From: Pycnococcus provasolii
Taxonomy: Eukaryota; Chlorophyta; Pseudoscourfieldiophyceae; Pseudoscourfieldiales
Direction: 5' to 3'
NCBI GenBank assembly: GCA_049487715.1
Contig: CP150574.1
Span: 434,001-498,000 of the forward strand
Length of the DNA stretch: 64,000 nt
This document shows, in pieces, positions 40,740 to 50,702 of this stretch. The notes below the pieces were generated by a model. It made no database searches, was not told where the DNA came from, and saw nothing but the letters and a program-made list of their open reading frames with translations. Positions within the stretch are counted from its first letter, which is position 1. The number at the start of each line of letters is the position of its first letter. Both the position numbers and the translations under genes were made by a program.

Positions 40740-41124
40740 TCGTGACGTGGTGATTGGATGCTTTTACTGTTTTTTGGAATATAGAGTGAGTACTACTGTT
40801 AGTGAGGAAGAGCTTAATGCTGTTAGTAATGCATGTAATAACCCATGCATGGGCGGGCTGAAAAAACAAGTCAAAGAGACAAAGAAGATCATATCATCAA
40901 GTGGTCAAAACTTTCAACATCATATTACTACTACTCTTCATTATCACAAGCATCCTGACCAAAACACAGCCAACATAACCCACACCGCCAACAACAACAA
41001 CAACAGCAGCAACAACAACATACAGTACGTTAATGAATTACCACAGTCGTCGTAGTAGTGACGACGACCAGTTATGAATATTTAGTAGCACTGCTGCTGC
41101 TGCTCTTGCTGCCCCCGTGCATGC
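40740..41124. other. Convergent intergenic region
   Basis: 385 bp with (AAC)n-type tracts near 40990-41030 and CTG/CTC repeats near 41090-41110. No gene seen. Confidence 0.4.
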
Positions 41125-41382
41125 TCACGCGTGAACGACATCCAAGCTCACGTTCACCTTCTGTCCATCTGGACTGATGGCAAGACTTCGCTTTTTGAGC
41201 ACCTCCTTCAGGTGCTCAATGGTCTCCTCCACCTTCAACAGCACCTTTGGATTAGCAGTCTTCGTCGCTGCGAGCCCTCCTAGTTCCGCGCGTTGTGCGC
41301 GCAGAGCCACCAGACGTGTTTGCAAGTCGTGCTCCTCCTTGGTCAGCCGTTTAATTTCCTGGCGCGCGAAGAATGCCTTCAT
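41125..41382 (-). CDS. Small coiled-coil protein (85 aa)
   Basis: 85 residues from ATG 41382. The helix reads MKAFFARQEIKRLTKEEHDL, then TRLVALRAQRAELGGLAATK, then a short break, VLLKVEETIEHLKEVLKKRS and a beta-like tail (KVNVSLDVVHA). Composition and codon usage resemble real genes here. It may be a small conserved structural protein; not recognised. It is divergent from the 41965 gene. Confidence 0.45.
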   Translation of the reverse strand: MKAFFARQEIKRLTKEEHDLQTRLVALRAQRAELGGLAATKTANPKVLLKVEETIEHLKEVLKKRSLAISPDGQKVNVSLDVVHA

Positions 41383-41964
41383 GTTGTTGTTGACGTTGTT
41401 GTTGACGAATGCCGACGTAAAGACACGGGACGAAGAAAATCAAATTCACGAATGCCAACCCTACCCAAGGAAAACCGATTTCGGGTTTTCAACTGGTTTT
41501 TTTTATCCCCCTCCCCCTTGCCCTCCCCAGGAAATCCCGGGTTTTCCAGATCCGATGGGATGGATTCTGGGGGTTGGTTGCGCCGCGCCCGCCGTGGGAA
41601 AAAACTTCTTGGAAAAACAAGGAAGTTGCGTCAACCAGTGGGGAAAAACGTCTTGAAGAAAAGAGGAAGTTGACGCGACAACGTCAGATAGGCGGCTTGG
41701 CTTTGGCGCCCAGACAACGTTTTCTTTTTAACGTCTTGAAAAAGAGGAGGTCGTGACGACAGGGCGTCGTTCATTCTTTGTTTTTTTGCAGAGTGGTGGT
41801 CGTAGTGGTGACGCCCATAATAGTCGTCGACGACAGGATTGAGGGTCCATTTCTTATCTTCTCTTTTTTGGCAGATTTTTTGTTGTTGGTGACGCCTTCG
41901 TCGAGTGACTGCTGTTGTTGTGGTGGAGCATCATACTACTACTACTAGCAGCACTCCCGTGACC
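41383..41964. promoter_or_regulatory. Divergent intergenic region
   Basis: About 580 bp containing paired direct repeats (AAAACTTCTTGG/AAACGTCTTGAA/AACGTCTTGAAA with GAAAAAGAGGA). The upstream frame of the next gene is open from 41905 only from a GTG. No other gene seen. Confidence 0.4.
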
Positions 41965-43314
41965 ATGACCACCACCAATGACCACGCCGATCCCAGGGTC
42001 AGGGGGTCAGTCGGCGGCACAACTTACATGATGACCATCATTCCAGTGTGGGAAGAAGAAGGTGAGGGGCCACTGCAGGAGGTGCATGGAATCTTCGTAA
42101 GGGCTGCTCAAACCACGCCGCCGCTGCCTCGAAATCTTGAACGCATCGAACAACATCTGGCTGATTCACATCTGTGGACTAGGAGAGATGAGCTGCTGCA
42201 CATTGCAGATCCTCGTGGTGTGTACTACGAGAGAATGGGGATGCTGCCGTTGCTGGTACGCAAAACCAACTACATCCTGGATCTCGCACAACAAGAAGGA
42301 GGAGACCACCACACAGATAATAACAACAACGGCGATCAAAACGTTCACTACGTTCGCGTCGGTTACGTGCCAGTAATCTTGAATGTTAGAGACTATTTCT
42401 GCGCTCGCATGACGATTCTGCCTAGGCTTCCGTGGGATGGAGCAGATCACAACGCAATTACGTGGTTCGACCGATTGCTGTGTGGCAAGACGCTCGGTGA
42501 GAAGCCGCGCCCTGCTCCCCTGCCACCGCATCGTCTCACCAGTCGTTCGGCGACGCGGCAGGATGGACCCGACTACCCTCTCTTCAAGATCCACGACATG
42601 ATGCATAGACGCGTTGACGTGGTGGCCCGCGTCACGTGCCCGGAAACAGTCCATCTGTGCGCTGCCGTGTGCCACGGCGATCTGGACTCTGCACGTAGGA
42701 TTCTCAGTGACGCGGTGCGCACCGGCGACATGGCGGGACTTACACGAGTGATTAACGCATACGGGGCGATGGTCGTGCGTTTATCGTGGGCGCAGGAAGG
42801 GGAGGAGCTACGCAATAACGACAGCTGCACTCTCTTTGGCACGCCTATGATGTTCGCGCTTCTTTACGAACGCCGGGAAATGCTCTCGGTGCTGTACGCC
42901 GCAAATGCCAAGATGCTTCCTGATGTCGTGGAAAGTCGGCTGAGGCGGTCGTATGTCGTGCCTTTCTTCATGGCCGATGCCGAGTCAGCGACGGATATGC
43001 ACTTGGTCGGTCACGTCGTCAGGGACCAGTGGGTGCGTGAGACGTGGGATCGGTACGAAAGGCACGAGCCACCACCCAGTGTGCCGCTCGAGAATAGCTA
43101 CCTCGTCGACGTCGAGCACGATCTACGGAACATGCCCGACAACTTTCGCAAATCCATGAGATCTCTGCTGCTGTCGCTTCATCGGCTGAACATCCACATT
43201 CCCGACGGCGTGATGCGGAAGATTCTCGAACACTCGTACGCGGCGCTTGTCTTTGACATAACTCACCCGCAAGATGTGCAAATGGCTACGTGGCGTCGCG
43301 AGTGGACTAGGTAG
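41965..43314 (+). CDS. Protein of unknown function (ankyrin-like helix possible)
   Basis: 449 residues from ATG 41965. It is compositionally normal, with many His and Asp, and no signal peptide or TM segment. One stretch, VHLCAAVCHGDLDSARRILS, resembles one ankyrin-repeat helix pair and the following VINAYGAMVVRLSW could be part of a second. The repeat is not regular, so a domain call is not safe. The C-terminal part is helical. Codon use matches the neighbours. Divergent from the small coiled-coil gene. Possibly a lineage-specific gene. Confidence 0.55.
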   Translation: MTTTNDHADPRVRGSVGGTTYMMTIIPVWEEEGEGPLQEVHGIFVRAAQTTPPLPRNLERIEQHLADSHLWTRRDELLHIADPRGVYYERMGMLPLLVRKTNYILDLAQQEGGDHHTDNNNNGDQNVHYVRVGYVPVILNVRDYFCARMTILPRLPWDGADHNAITWFDRLLCGKTLGEKPRPAPLPPHRLTSRSATRQDGPDYPLFKIHDMMHRRVDVVARVTCPETVHLCAAVCHGDLDSARRILSDAVRTGDMAGLTRVINAYGAMVVRLSWAQEGEELRNNDSCTLFGTPMMFALLYERREMLSVLYAANAKMLPDVVESRLRRSYVVPFFMADAESATDMHLVGHVVRDQWVRETWDRYERHEPPPSVPLENSYLVDVEHDLRNMPDNFRKSMRSLLLSLHRLNIHIPDGVMRKILEHSYAALVFDITHPQDVQMATWRREWTR

Positions 43315-43691
43315 TCCTGACATAATAATAATACTTGTTTTTGAGTTCCTTCGTGGTCGACGTTTTTCTTCTTAAATTTCGCTTCTGAAATCTGAATAAG
43401 CGAATAATAAGAATACGAATGATAGAGATAGACAGACTACGACTTTTTGCGTGTTTTGTTGCGCTGACTGCGTTTTAATAATAATTGGTTTGTTAGTAAC
43501 ACTGACGCGCCACCGGCGCCGTCCGTCGTACAAATAAGGTTGGAAGAATATGACTCAACGATGAATTCGGGGATTGTAAATTGTTTTCGGGGACGGGCTC
43601 TATTCGGAATTTCCCCACGTCTCGTCGTGTCGGAAGAGGGAGGCGCCGCAACAAATCAGAGACGGCCATCTTGTTGTGGTGCATTATCATC
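43315..43691. other. Intergenic, no gene seen
   Basis: AT-rich stretches near 43320-43470. A frame open from about 43581 belongs to the next gene but lacks an ATG before 43692. Confidence 0.4.
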
Positions 43692-44345
43692 ATGGTGGTG
43701 AACGACAATGTCGTGATTAAAATGGTCGTATTGCTGCTCTCCATAATAGGAGCAATCATGATGCAACACTCGGACAACAATGACGGCGGCGCAGTGGTGG
43801 TGGTGATGGCGCACCGGCACCACAAAATATTCTCATCATCAAAACAGCAGAAGCAAGATGTCGGCATAGGTGCGCCGATAGATCTCGTGCCACCTCCCCC
43901 GTCGTTGAACTTATTAGAGATTTGCGAAGGAGGACTCGCATCGACGGGAAAGTACCCTGGAGCTTACGTCGTTGGGTTTGTTCAGTGCGCCGGATGCCCG
44001 CCGCCATACAACTGGTTTCTACGATGCCCGAGAGGAATTGAAGGTGGGCAACAGTACGACATGGCAAGTGCGTCAAATGGTGGTGGAGGAGGGCCGTACG
44101 TGCCATGGCTAGAGGCGCTGAGCACGCCCGATACTCCTGGTTTCGTTTGGACCACTGATTCACGCCGCAATCAGATGAGGGGCACAGCAAGGAATGGCGG
44201 CGCGCAAGTAGCTGAGGAGACAGGCGAGTGGAATGCGAACGCTTTTGACTACCGCGCATATGCAAACACCTTGTGGCGGCTGTTTGGAATGGTGTGGACA
44301 GACGGTGGCGTTCCTGTGCAACTGCGTCGTCGTCGTTATTTGTAA
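43692..44345 (+). CDS. Putative membrane or secreted protein of unknown function
   Basis: 217 residues from ATG 43692. The N-terminal hydrophobic stretch VVIKMVVLLLSIIGAIMM may be a signal anchor. The lumenal or external part has two Cys pairs in CAGCPPPYNWFLRC, a Gly-rich segment and a C-terminal NAFDYRAYANTLWRLFGMVW. Codon usage fits the neighbours. No family is recognised. The CxxC-P-P-P-Y region could be a disulphide-bonded loop. Confidence 0.5.
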   Translation: MVVNDNVVIKMVVLLLSIIGAIMMQHSDNNDGGAVVVVMAHRHHKIFSSSKQQKQDVGIGAPIDLVPPPPSLNLLEICEGGLASTGKYPGAYVVGFVQCAGCPPPYNWFLRCPRGIEGGQQYDMASASNGGGGGPYVPWLEALSTPDTPGFVWTTDSRRNQMRGTARNGGAQVAEETGEWNANAFDYRAYANTLWRLFGMVWTDGGVPVQLRRRRYL

Positions 44346-44736
44346 TCAATCGGCAAAACAATATATGAAGGCACACAAAGAACATGTTTGCTCGTAGACT
44401 GGATTAGATGGGCCTGGCGTCGGGAGAGCCAAAACCCCCAATCGCCGCCAGGCGAGTTCGCCGTGACGCCGTCTATGCCCCGCGATCATTCTAAATCCTT
44501 CGTCGTGGCGGCACAGACACCACGAGCAGCAACACGCCCGCTTTGCTACAACTGCTACATAATTTCTCCCAACATAGCTCGTTGACTACGCTCGCAATGT
44601 CGAAACGATACAGCAGAAGACGAGTCGAAACAACGTCGAAGGATAAAAGATTAGCGCGGGCCTGCCCGCAGCCGATAATAGTAACGCACGCACTGAATAC
44701 GCCATGCCACCTACCTGTCGTGTACCCGCCGTGCGT

Positions 44737-44756
44737 AACCCTAACCCTAACCCTAA
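44737..44756 (-). repeat. Interstitial telomere-like tract (CCCTAA)
   Basis: About three CCCTAA units; the TTAGGG strand is the minus strand, opposite to most other tracts here. Marks the left edge of about 900 bp of repetitive DNA. Confidence 0.75.
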
Positions 44757-44847
44757 CGCAAACCCCAAAATTGGACATTGGACAATGGGGTTTTAAAAAA
44801 ACATTGTCTCCAATTGGGTATACAAACCCCCAATCAATAAATCCGTT

Positions 44848-45010
44848 TCTCTCTCTTTTTTTATGTAACCGAAAGGAAACGTTTGAGGCTCGGAAGCGGT
44901 ATCCCGCGGTCGGGGATAAATATCCCCAAGCTTTTCCTAAGATACTTTAGAATCTCTCTTTTTTAACCGAAATTGTAATTTGAGGCTCGGAAGCGATATC
45001 CCCCGCCCCG
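44848..45010. repeat. Direct repeats of about 60 bp
   Basis: 44848-44915 and 44953-45010 share CTCTCTTTTTTT...AACCGAAA...TTTGAGGCTCGGAAGCG...TATCCC with small gaps. They lie just left of the TIR element. Confidence 0.7.
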
Positions 45011-45063
45011 GGTCCGATCAAAGAAAGATCCCGGAAAGGTCCGAGGGGTCGCGGTGCTACTAG

Positions 45064-45620
45064 TGCTTTCTCGGACCGGTGGTAAGGTAATTTTACCATG
45101 GTAATTGGGTTTTCACAAAACGGTAATTTTGATCGGGGTTTGAGGGGTTCAACGAATCCCGACCATTTCCAATGGCGTTATGACGAACGCCTCTGGCAAG
45201 CGAACGCCATATGTTTTGGTCGAATTTTCCCAAAATGGCTCGATGAATCGAACGATAACAACAAGGCCCATATTTCCAAAATAATTTGATCTCAGTGGAC
45301 TTGTGGTTAATACGATACGTTGTATTCCAGAAATCTCAAGGAGACAATTTTTACGACCAAATGTTCCGATCAAAAATTTTAGTTTCGGGATTCTTGGTCA
45401 TATTTCCTCGTACATTCTGGTTGATACACGTTGTCGCCTGTATTTCTCATGCCACGAATACTTAGCAAATAGTGCCAATCACTCTTCAGACGACGTCGAG
45501 GGCAAGTTTTCTCGCCTGCGAACTTGCACAGTCAGAGGCGGCTAGTGGTCCACAAGCGTGCCCGAAGTCATGGTACAATTACCACCAAAATGGTAATATT
45601 ACCACCGGTCCGAGAAAGCA
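45064..45620. mobile_element. Non-autonomous DNA transposon/MITE-like element with TIRs and possible CTAG TSD
   Basis: The two ends carry matching terminal inverted repeats, 22 bp perfect (TGCTTTCTCGGACCGG followed by TGGTAA), then a partial GGTGGTAATT extension. CTAG flanks both ends (45060-45063 and 45621-45624), consistent with a 4-bp target duplication, although CTAG is palindromic and could be part of the TIR. The 557-bp interior has no convincing ORF. I cannot name the superfamily. Confidence 0.75.
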
Positions 45621-45807
45621 CTAGGAAAGGGAAGAAGGACGCGTTACCACGGAAAATAGCGGCGTGTAATTATTACAGTGGGTGTTCAGTGGGTGTTCAG
45701 TCCACCTCCTCTGTCTGTCATTGTTTTCAGTCGAGTGGCGGTGGCATTTCTTTCGCGTTCCACAACAGCCTGCCTGTTGTTGGCAGCGGACGCGTGTTTG
45801 ATCAGCC

Positions 45808-47037
45808 ATGATCAGCAGCAAACGTCATATCGATGGTGAACAACAACACGAGCAGCAGCAGCAGCAGCAGCAGCATGATCAACAACAACAACAGCAGCAG
45901 CCGCTCTTCGTGCTTGCCGCTGCCGCCACAACAGCTTCAGACGAACCTCCAACAACAACAACAAACAAAAGGTGGTGGAGGAATTCTCTCTTTTCCAACG
46001 CCGGTGTAGGCTTACTTCTCACTGCAACGTCAACGATCCTCGTCGTGCGAAGTTTACGCCGGAAAATCTTCCATCCTCCTCGTCGTGCTGGCGGCGGCAA
46101 CTCGTCGTCGTCGTCGTCGTCGTCATTAACACGACCAGCAGGATGGCGCATCATCGACGGAGGTTGCACGCTTGACCTAAACAGCAGCGTGATGGACGAC
46201 GCAAAGTGGCGTCAGCTCGTCCAAGAGGCGGAGCGCAGTGCGTCCGTGGATGCGATTCGAGCACTCCGTCATCTCGAGCCGGTGATCAACATCTTCTCAA
46301 ACATCCGCAAGATTGACATGCACAACCACAATGCGGAGGTGACCGTATCGGGTGTGCGCGCTCTGGAGAGGCTTGCGCGCATCGGCGTCCTGGCAAATCT
46401 CAAGGAGCTACACTTGCGCGAGAATACTCTCACCGAAGGCGCCGCACAAGAAATTGCAGAGACCGCGCAACGGGGAGGCTTCAGGGGAATTACAAAGCTG
46501 CTTCTCTATAACAACAACTTCAGGGTACAAGGCGTCAAGAACATCGCGCATGCAATTCAGAATGGTGCGTTCGAGAATCTCGAAGAGTTGCACTTCTACG
46601 ACAACAGTCTGGACGGCGACGGCCTGAAGGCACTCTACAAAGCAGTGTCATGCGTCGATGCATTTCAAAATCTCAAGCTCCTGCACTTACGTGGAGACGG
46701 AATGGCCAACGACAGCTTGAAGCTGCTGGCGGATGCGATGGCAAATGGTGCACTCGCACAGCTTGAGAGGCTGCACCTGTGCCTTGTAGGTGTTGACGTC
46801 GACGGCGTGCAAGCGCTCATCAGTGCCGCCGAGAATCACGGAAGTCTCGACAATCTGGCGATTCTCGACATCGGAAACAACCGAAATGCCGAGGCTGCGA
46901 CCGTGCTTGGTGAGGCGGTAGTACGCGGCGTGTTTCCTCGCCTGCACACGGTGTACCTGAAGACCACCGGCATCGAGCCGCGCACTTGGGTCGAACTCAA
47001 ACAACAAGCTTTGCAGAACAACATCGACGTCATGTAG
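45808..47037 (+). CDS. Membrane-anchored leucine-rich repeat protein (ribonuclease-inhibitor type)
   Basis: 409 residues. A Gln-rich N-terminus (HEQQQQQQQHDQQQQQQQ) precedes a hydrophobic segment (AGVGLLLTATSTILVVRSLR, about residues 66-85) that should anchor it. The C-terminal half holds about six LRRs of the RI type with 28-30-residue periods (e.g. LANLKELHLRENTLTEGAAQ, FENLEELHFYDNSLDGDGLK). It lies at the right edge of the transposon-rich block and the promoter is not obvious. Probably a binding scaffold; partner unknown. Confidence 0.72.
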   Translation: MISSKRHIDGEQQHEQQQQQQQHDQQQQQQQPLFVLAAAATTASDEPPTTTTNKRWWRNSLFSNAGVGLLLTATSTILVVRSLRRKIFHPPRRAGGGNSSSSSSSSLTRPAGWRIIDGGCTLDLNSSVMDDAKWRQLVQEAERSASVDAIRALRHLEPVINIFSNIRKIDMHNHNAEVTVSGVRALERLARIGVLANLKELHLRENTLTEGAAQEIAETAQRGGFRGITKLLLYNNNFRVQGVKNIAHAIQNGAFENLEELHFYDNSLDGDGLKALYKAVSCVDAFQNLKLLHLRGDGMANDSLKLLADAMANGALAQLERLHLCLVGVDVDGVQALISAAENHGSLDNLAILDIGNNRNAEAATVLGEAVVRGVFPRLHTVYLKTTGIEPRTWVELKQQALQNNIDVM

Positions 47038-47232
47038 CAATCCATCGCGCGCGCCTGCGAAGGCCGCGATCGATCGATGAAGTGGATCATGGGTGGATGC
47101 CAGGGGCTTACTAGTAGTTCTTTTGAAGATAGATACTGTGTTGCGTATTTGTCTTATTATTTTTGTGTTTTTGTAAGCCAAGCATTCGAAGGGAAAACTT
47201 CATTCAATTATTTACAAAAAAGTCTCCAAAGG

Positions 47233-48591
47233 CTAAGAAGAAAAAAAAGGCCGCCATGCTTCAACGCCAGGAGGAAGGGCGAAAGGGCCAAACACGCCTT
47301 GAAGGGGCGCTTGTCCGTAGTCAGATCTGCCAAATGTTGCAATGTGCTCGTCCTGTCCCAAAGCAAGCGTGTGGGTAAGGTTGGTTGCGATGTTGACGAG
47401 AGGGATCGGGATGTCTGTGGGGCGGATGATGTTATCATTGTCGCGAGAAAGCACATAGTCTTCAGGTTGGAGTCCCAAGTACACGAGTGGACCTAGCGGG
47501 GATTGGTTGTACGCGTTGTCACCCCAGCTCGTCAGATGGCCCTCACGCGTAATCGCGATCGTATGAAAATCTCCTGCGGCGACGGCGACAAAGTCACCCA
47601 CCGCATCTTCTTCGGGAGCCTGGCCGAATTCATTGCCACCCCAGAAGTGCAAGTTGCCATTTCGCCTGATTGCCACAGAGTGGAACGTTCCCGCGGATAT
47701 TGCCTTGAAATCGCCATCCACGCCGTCCGGAGGTGCCTGCCCGCAGTCGTTGCGACCCCAGCACGCGATGGTGCCATTTGACCGCAGAGCGAGCGAGTGG
47801 GCTTGGTACGTGGAGACGGCGATGAAGGTTCCATCATGAAAGACGTCCGGCGACGCCTCACCGAAGGCATCGAGTCCCCAGAACCGCACATGTCCATCAC
47901 GCGTTACGGCGACAGTGTGGAAATCGCCCGCACACACGTCGACAAATTCGCCAGTCATCACACCTTGCGGCGGTGCCTGTCCACGGAGGTTTGATCCCCA
48001 GAAGTGCAGGTTCCCATTTTTTGACAGCGCGACGGAGTAACCGCCTCCCGCAGACACCGCGGTGAATGGATCATCTGGATCATGCTCTATTCCTTCGGGT
48101 GGCGCCTCGCCCCTCATGTTGAGACCCCAGCAGTGCACGTCGCCGTTTGGTGTTAGCGCGACGCTGTGCATCACACCCGTGCTAAGCATGCGATTGTAGC
48201 GTGCAAATCTGACACGTTCGGCTTGCAAGCGCATGCGTTTCTCGTGTTGCCAGAGGGTGAAGATATTCAGAACAGCATGGCGCTGATGCATCGGGATGCT
48301 TTCGAGGTAATGGTCACCAGTCGGAGGAGGAGAGAAGAACCAATTTGAGAACCAGTTGCTGCCACCGCCATTATTATCACTTCGTCCTCCTCCCTCCGAT
48401 GATGCCACAAGTGCTACTACTCTTCTCGTTGCTACTCCTCTTGGCGCTGCCGTTGCTGCTTCTTCTTCTTCCATGGTGGTGGGTAGTTGATTAGGACCTT
48501 CTCGGTTCGCTGGTCCCAGAAGGATCCTCGGGAATTCTTGACGTAGATCCACGCCATCCACAATCCACTCTGGCGGATGATCATCCCCCAT
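47233..48591 (-). CDS. RCC1-like beta-propeller protein
   Basis: 452 residues from ATG 48591. After a Ser/Gly-rich N-terminus and an unstructured linker, about seven repeats of roughly 40 residues follow, each with HSVALTxNGDVHCWG-like and GQAPPxGV elements, e.g. FVDVCAGDFHTVAVTRDGHV, then RFWGLDAFGEASPDV. The pattern (W-G, then D/G-F, then G..H) is that of RCC1/BLIP-II-type seven-bladed propellers. The catalytic features of Ran GEFs are not evident, so a generic interaction role is more likely. Convergent with the LRR gene, about 195 bp apart. Confidence 0.8.
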   Translation of the reverse strand: MGDDHPPEWIVDGVDLRQEFPRILLGPANREGPNQLPTTMEEEEAATAAPRGVATRRVVALVASSEGGGRSDNNGGGSNWFSNWFFSPPPTGDHYLESIPMHQRHAVLNIFTLWQHEKRMRLQAERVRFARYNRMLSTGVMHSVALTPNGDVHCWGLNMRGEAPPEGIEHDPDDPFTAVSAGGGYSVALSKNGNLHFWGSNLRGQAPPQGVMTGEFVDVCAGDFHTVAVTRDGHVRFWGLDAFGEASPDVFHDGTFIAVSTYQAHSLALRSNGTIACWGRNDCGQAPPDGVDGDFKAISAGTFHSVAIRRNGNLHFWGGNEFGQAPEEDAVGDFVAVAAGDFHTIAITREGHLTSWGDNAYNQSPLGPLVYLGLQPEDYVLSRDNDNIIRPTDIPIPLVNIATNLTHTLALGQDEHIATFGRSDYGQAPLQGVFGPFALPPGVEAWRPFFSS

Positions 48592-49181
48592 CGATCGAAG
48601 CGCTGCCCTGCCTCGCCACGCACGAGGAGGACGATGGCAGCAATTAGTTACGCACGAGTCCTAAGTCCTGACAACGAACGCGCGTCTACAAAGGCTCGAT
48701 TTGTTGGGCTGCGAACAAATGCCGCCGCCACCGAGCCCGGGGTGGTTGGACAAAAAAATTGAAGCGAAAAAATGCGCTTTTCTATGTACGAGTTGTTCGT
48801 TCTGTGGTGTACTTCTTACATTAAGTTCAGTATTACGACACCTCACAGGATCGCCCACTCTGATGATTGTGTCCCCCCCCCCCCCCCCCCGCCCCCTCAA
48901 CCCTCAAATCCAAAACAACTTTATACCTCCTTCGAGCTTGCTTCGCCCTTCCCCCTCGTACACCAAAATACGAGAAAACATGTGTCCACAAAAATCGGGC
49001 GTTCTCTCTCCTTCGTCCTCAACATGTTTGCTCGTTACAAGTCACAACAACAGCAAAAGAAAGAAAGAAAAGCAAAGAAAAGCATGTTGCTTGAAAGAAG
49101 CAACGAAACCAAATTCCGGACAACTCATGATTTAACTAGTGATAGTGCTATATATCACTACTTATCCACATAGCCAGCTAG
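48592..49181. other. Intergenic with an 18-C tract
   Basis: About 590 bp between two minus-strand genes. A C18 run lies at 48873-48890. Frames across it are not protein-like. It probably contains the RCC1 promoter and the 3' end of the BAR-like gene. Confidence 0.4.
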
Positions 49182-50702
49182 CTAGAGGAATGTCTGAACG
49201 CGACTCGATAGCGGAAGCTCGTTGTCCGAATCGTCGTCGTCGGCAACGTTGCCGTGCGACAGCAGAGAAGGTGGCTGCACATCACCTGGAGCCGCCAAAG
49301 TAGACGCGGGAGATGTCGGCACATTCTTCGCTTCCACATGCACGAAGTCCTCATCTCCTTCTGTCTCTGCTAACAAATGCTTGCTACTCACATTGGCAAT
49401 AGCAGCGCTGACAAGTTTGGACACCGCGGGATGAATAGAATTATCAGCGCCATCGTTGCCACTTTGGGGACGTTCCTCCTCCTCCAGTGCCAGTGTTACG
49501 GTATTCTTGCGACTGGCTGGTACAACTTCTTCTTCGTAGTCGTCTTCCATCTCTGACTTGTCCATCACATCCACGAATTCGGCTGGATAAACTTGCCTCC
49601 AGCTTGCGCCGATGTCGATGCAAAGCCTGCACTGCATCTTGGAAACCTCGACGAGCGCGTGCTCAACCTGTGGCGTGAATTCTGCTAGCATGCGATCGTA
49701 TTCGGAGCGAAGGCGGCGCGACGCAGCTTCCGCCTCCACCTGGTACTGTTCGAGAGAGCGCACAAGCTCACCACGCTGAATCGCGACGGATGCATCAGCA
49801 TCCTCCTCTCCGAGAGTCTCGAGCTTCTCTCCCACCTTGATCCACTCGTACTTGAGATTCGCGTAGTCCTTGTACAACGTGCGGCGCACGCGTCCATATT
49901 CCGCCTCGAGGTTCGCGTACAGGTTGTGAACTTCTTTTGTCAACGCGCGGCATTCCGTCTGCGCATCGGTGTAGTGCATGGCGAGCGCATTCTGGTGCTG
50001 ACTGAGTCGGAACATCACGACATCCACGCGATCCATCTGAGCAGACAGATGCGAGCACGGCTCAGGCTCCGTCATTGCGGGCAATTGAGGATGATTCGGC
50101 GTTGGCTTCGCAGCCTCCTGCTTGCTGACGCGACGAGGAACTGCACCCTTCGTCGTCGTGTCTGCGGTGGCTGCGACGATGTCGCTTCCATTGACGTTAG
50201 CACCAACGACGGGAGCAGTTCCCGTTGACACACTTGACCTACGACGCACGCCCCCAGCCGCCGTACGATGCGTAAGACTCTTCAGCCAGTCGCGCGGCGG
50301 CGCGGCTTGGTGGTTTTGTGGCGGCGCGGCGGCGGAAGGCGACGCGGTGGGTGTCGCGTGCGGCGAGGTTGCCGCTGAGCTCGGCACAGACCCTCCGAGC
50401 ACGAGAGGATCCGCCGTGGAGCTGGCGGGAGCCTCGAGTGTGACTGTGGTCGTTGTCGTGTTCATCGCCTCGTGGAGAATTTTATCGAAGCGCTTTTCTG
50501 CCTTTGCCATATCACGAAGTGCTCGCTGGAACATCATCGGCGCAGCGTTGAGTTTCTTCACCTTCGTGCGCAGTTCCTCGAGCAGCGGCGCGGCGTCGGA
50601 CAGGTGCGGATCGAAGAACGTCTCCGGGTCGAATCCTGCGCGTCCGATGGACTCTGCGATGGAGTGCACCGTCTTGGACGTGAACGACAGACACCCGCCC
50701 AT
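49182..50702 (-). CDS. Acylated BAR-domain-like protein
   Basis: 506 residues from ATG 50702. MGGCLSF is an N-myristoylation plus palmitoylation signature, like that of the kinase at 31027. The N-terminal helix (residues 35-80) and residues about 225-400 form long heptad helices (KEVHNLYANLEAEYGRVRRT, then ADASVAIQRGELVRSLEQYQ), consistent with a BAR-type crescent. An Ala/Pro/Ser-rich linker of about 130 residues separates them and the C-terminus is acidic. BAR proteins bind and bend membranes. The fold is inferred from helix pattern only. Confidence 0.6.
   Translation of the reverse strand: MGGCLSFTSKTVHSIAESIGRAGFDPETFFDPHLSDAAPLLEELRTKVKKLNAAPMMFQRALRDMAKAEKRFDKILHEAMNTTTTTVTLEAPASSTADPLVLGGSVPSSAATSPHATPTASPSAAAPPQNHQAAPPRDWLKSLTHRTAAGGVRRRSSVSTGTAPVVGANVNGSDIVAATADTTTKGAVPRRVSKQEAAKPTPNHPQLPAMTEPEPCSHLSAQMDRVDVVMFRLSQHQNALAMHYTDAQTECRALTKEVHNLYANLEAEYGRVRRTLYKDYANLKYEWIKVGEKLETLGEEDADASVAIQRGELVRSLEQYQVEAEAASRRLRSEYDRMLAEFTPQVEHALVEVSKMQCRLCIDIGASWRQVYPAEFVDVMDKSEMEDDYEEEVVPASRKNTVTLALEEEERPQSGNDGADNSIHPAVSKLVSAAIANVSSKHLLAETEGDEDFVHVEAKNVPTSPASTLAAPGDVQPPSLLSHGNVADDDDSDNELPLSSRVQTFL

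Larger units (their letters stand above)
44346..45807. other. Transposon-rich intergenic region
   Basis: Contains a CCCTAA tract (44737-44756), paired direct repeats (44848-44915 and 44953-45010) and the TIR element 45064-45620. The stretch 44346-44736 holds nothing recognisable. Confidence 0.5.
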
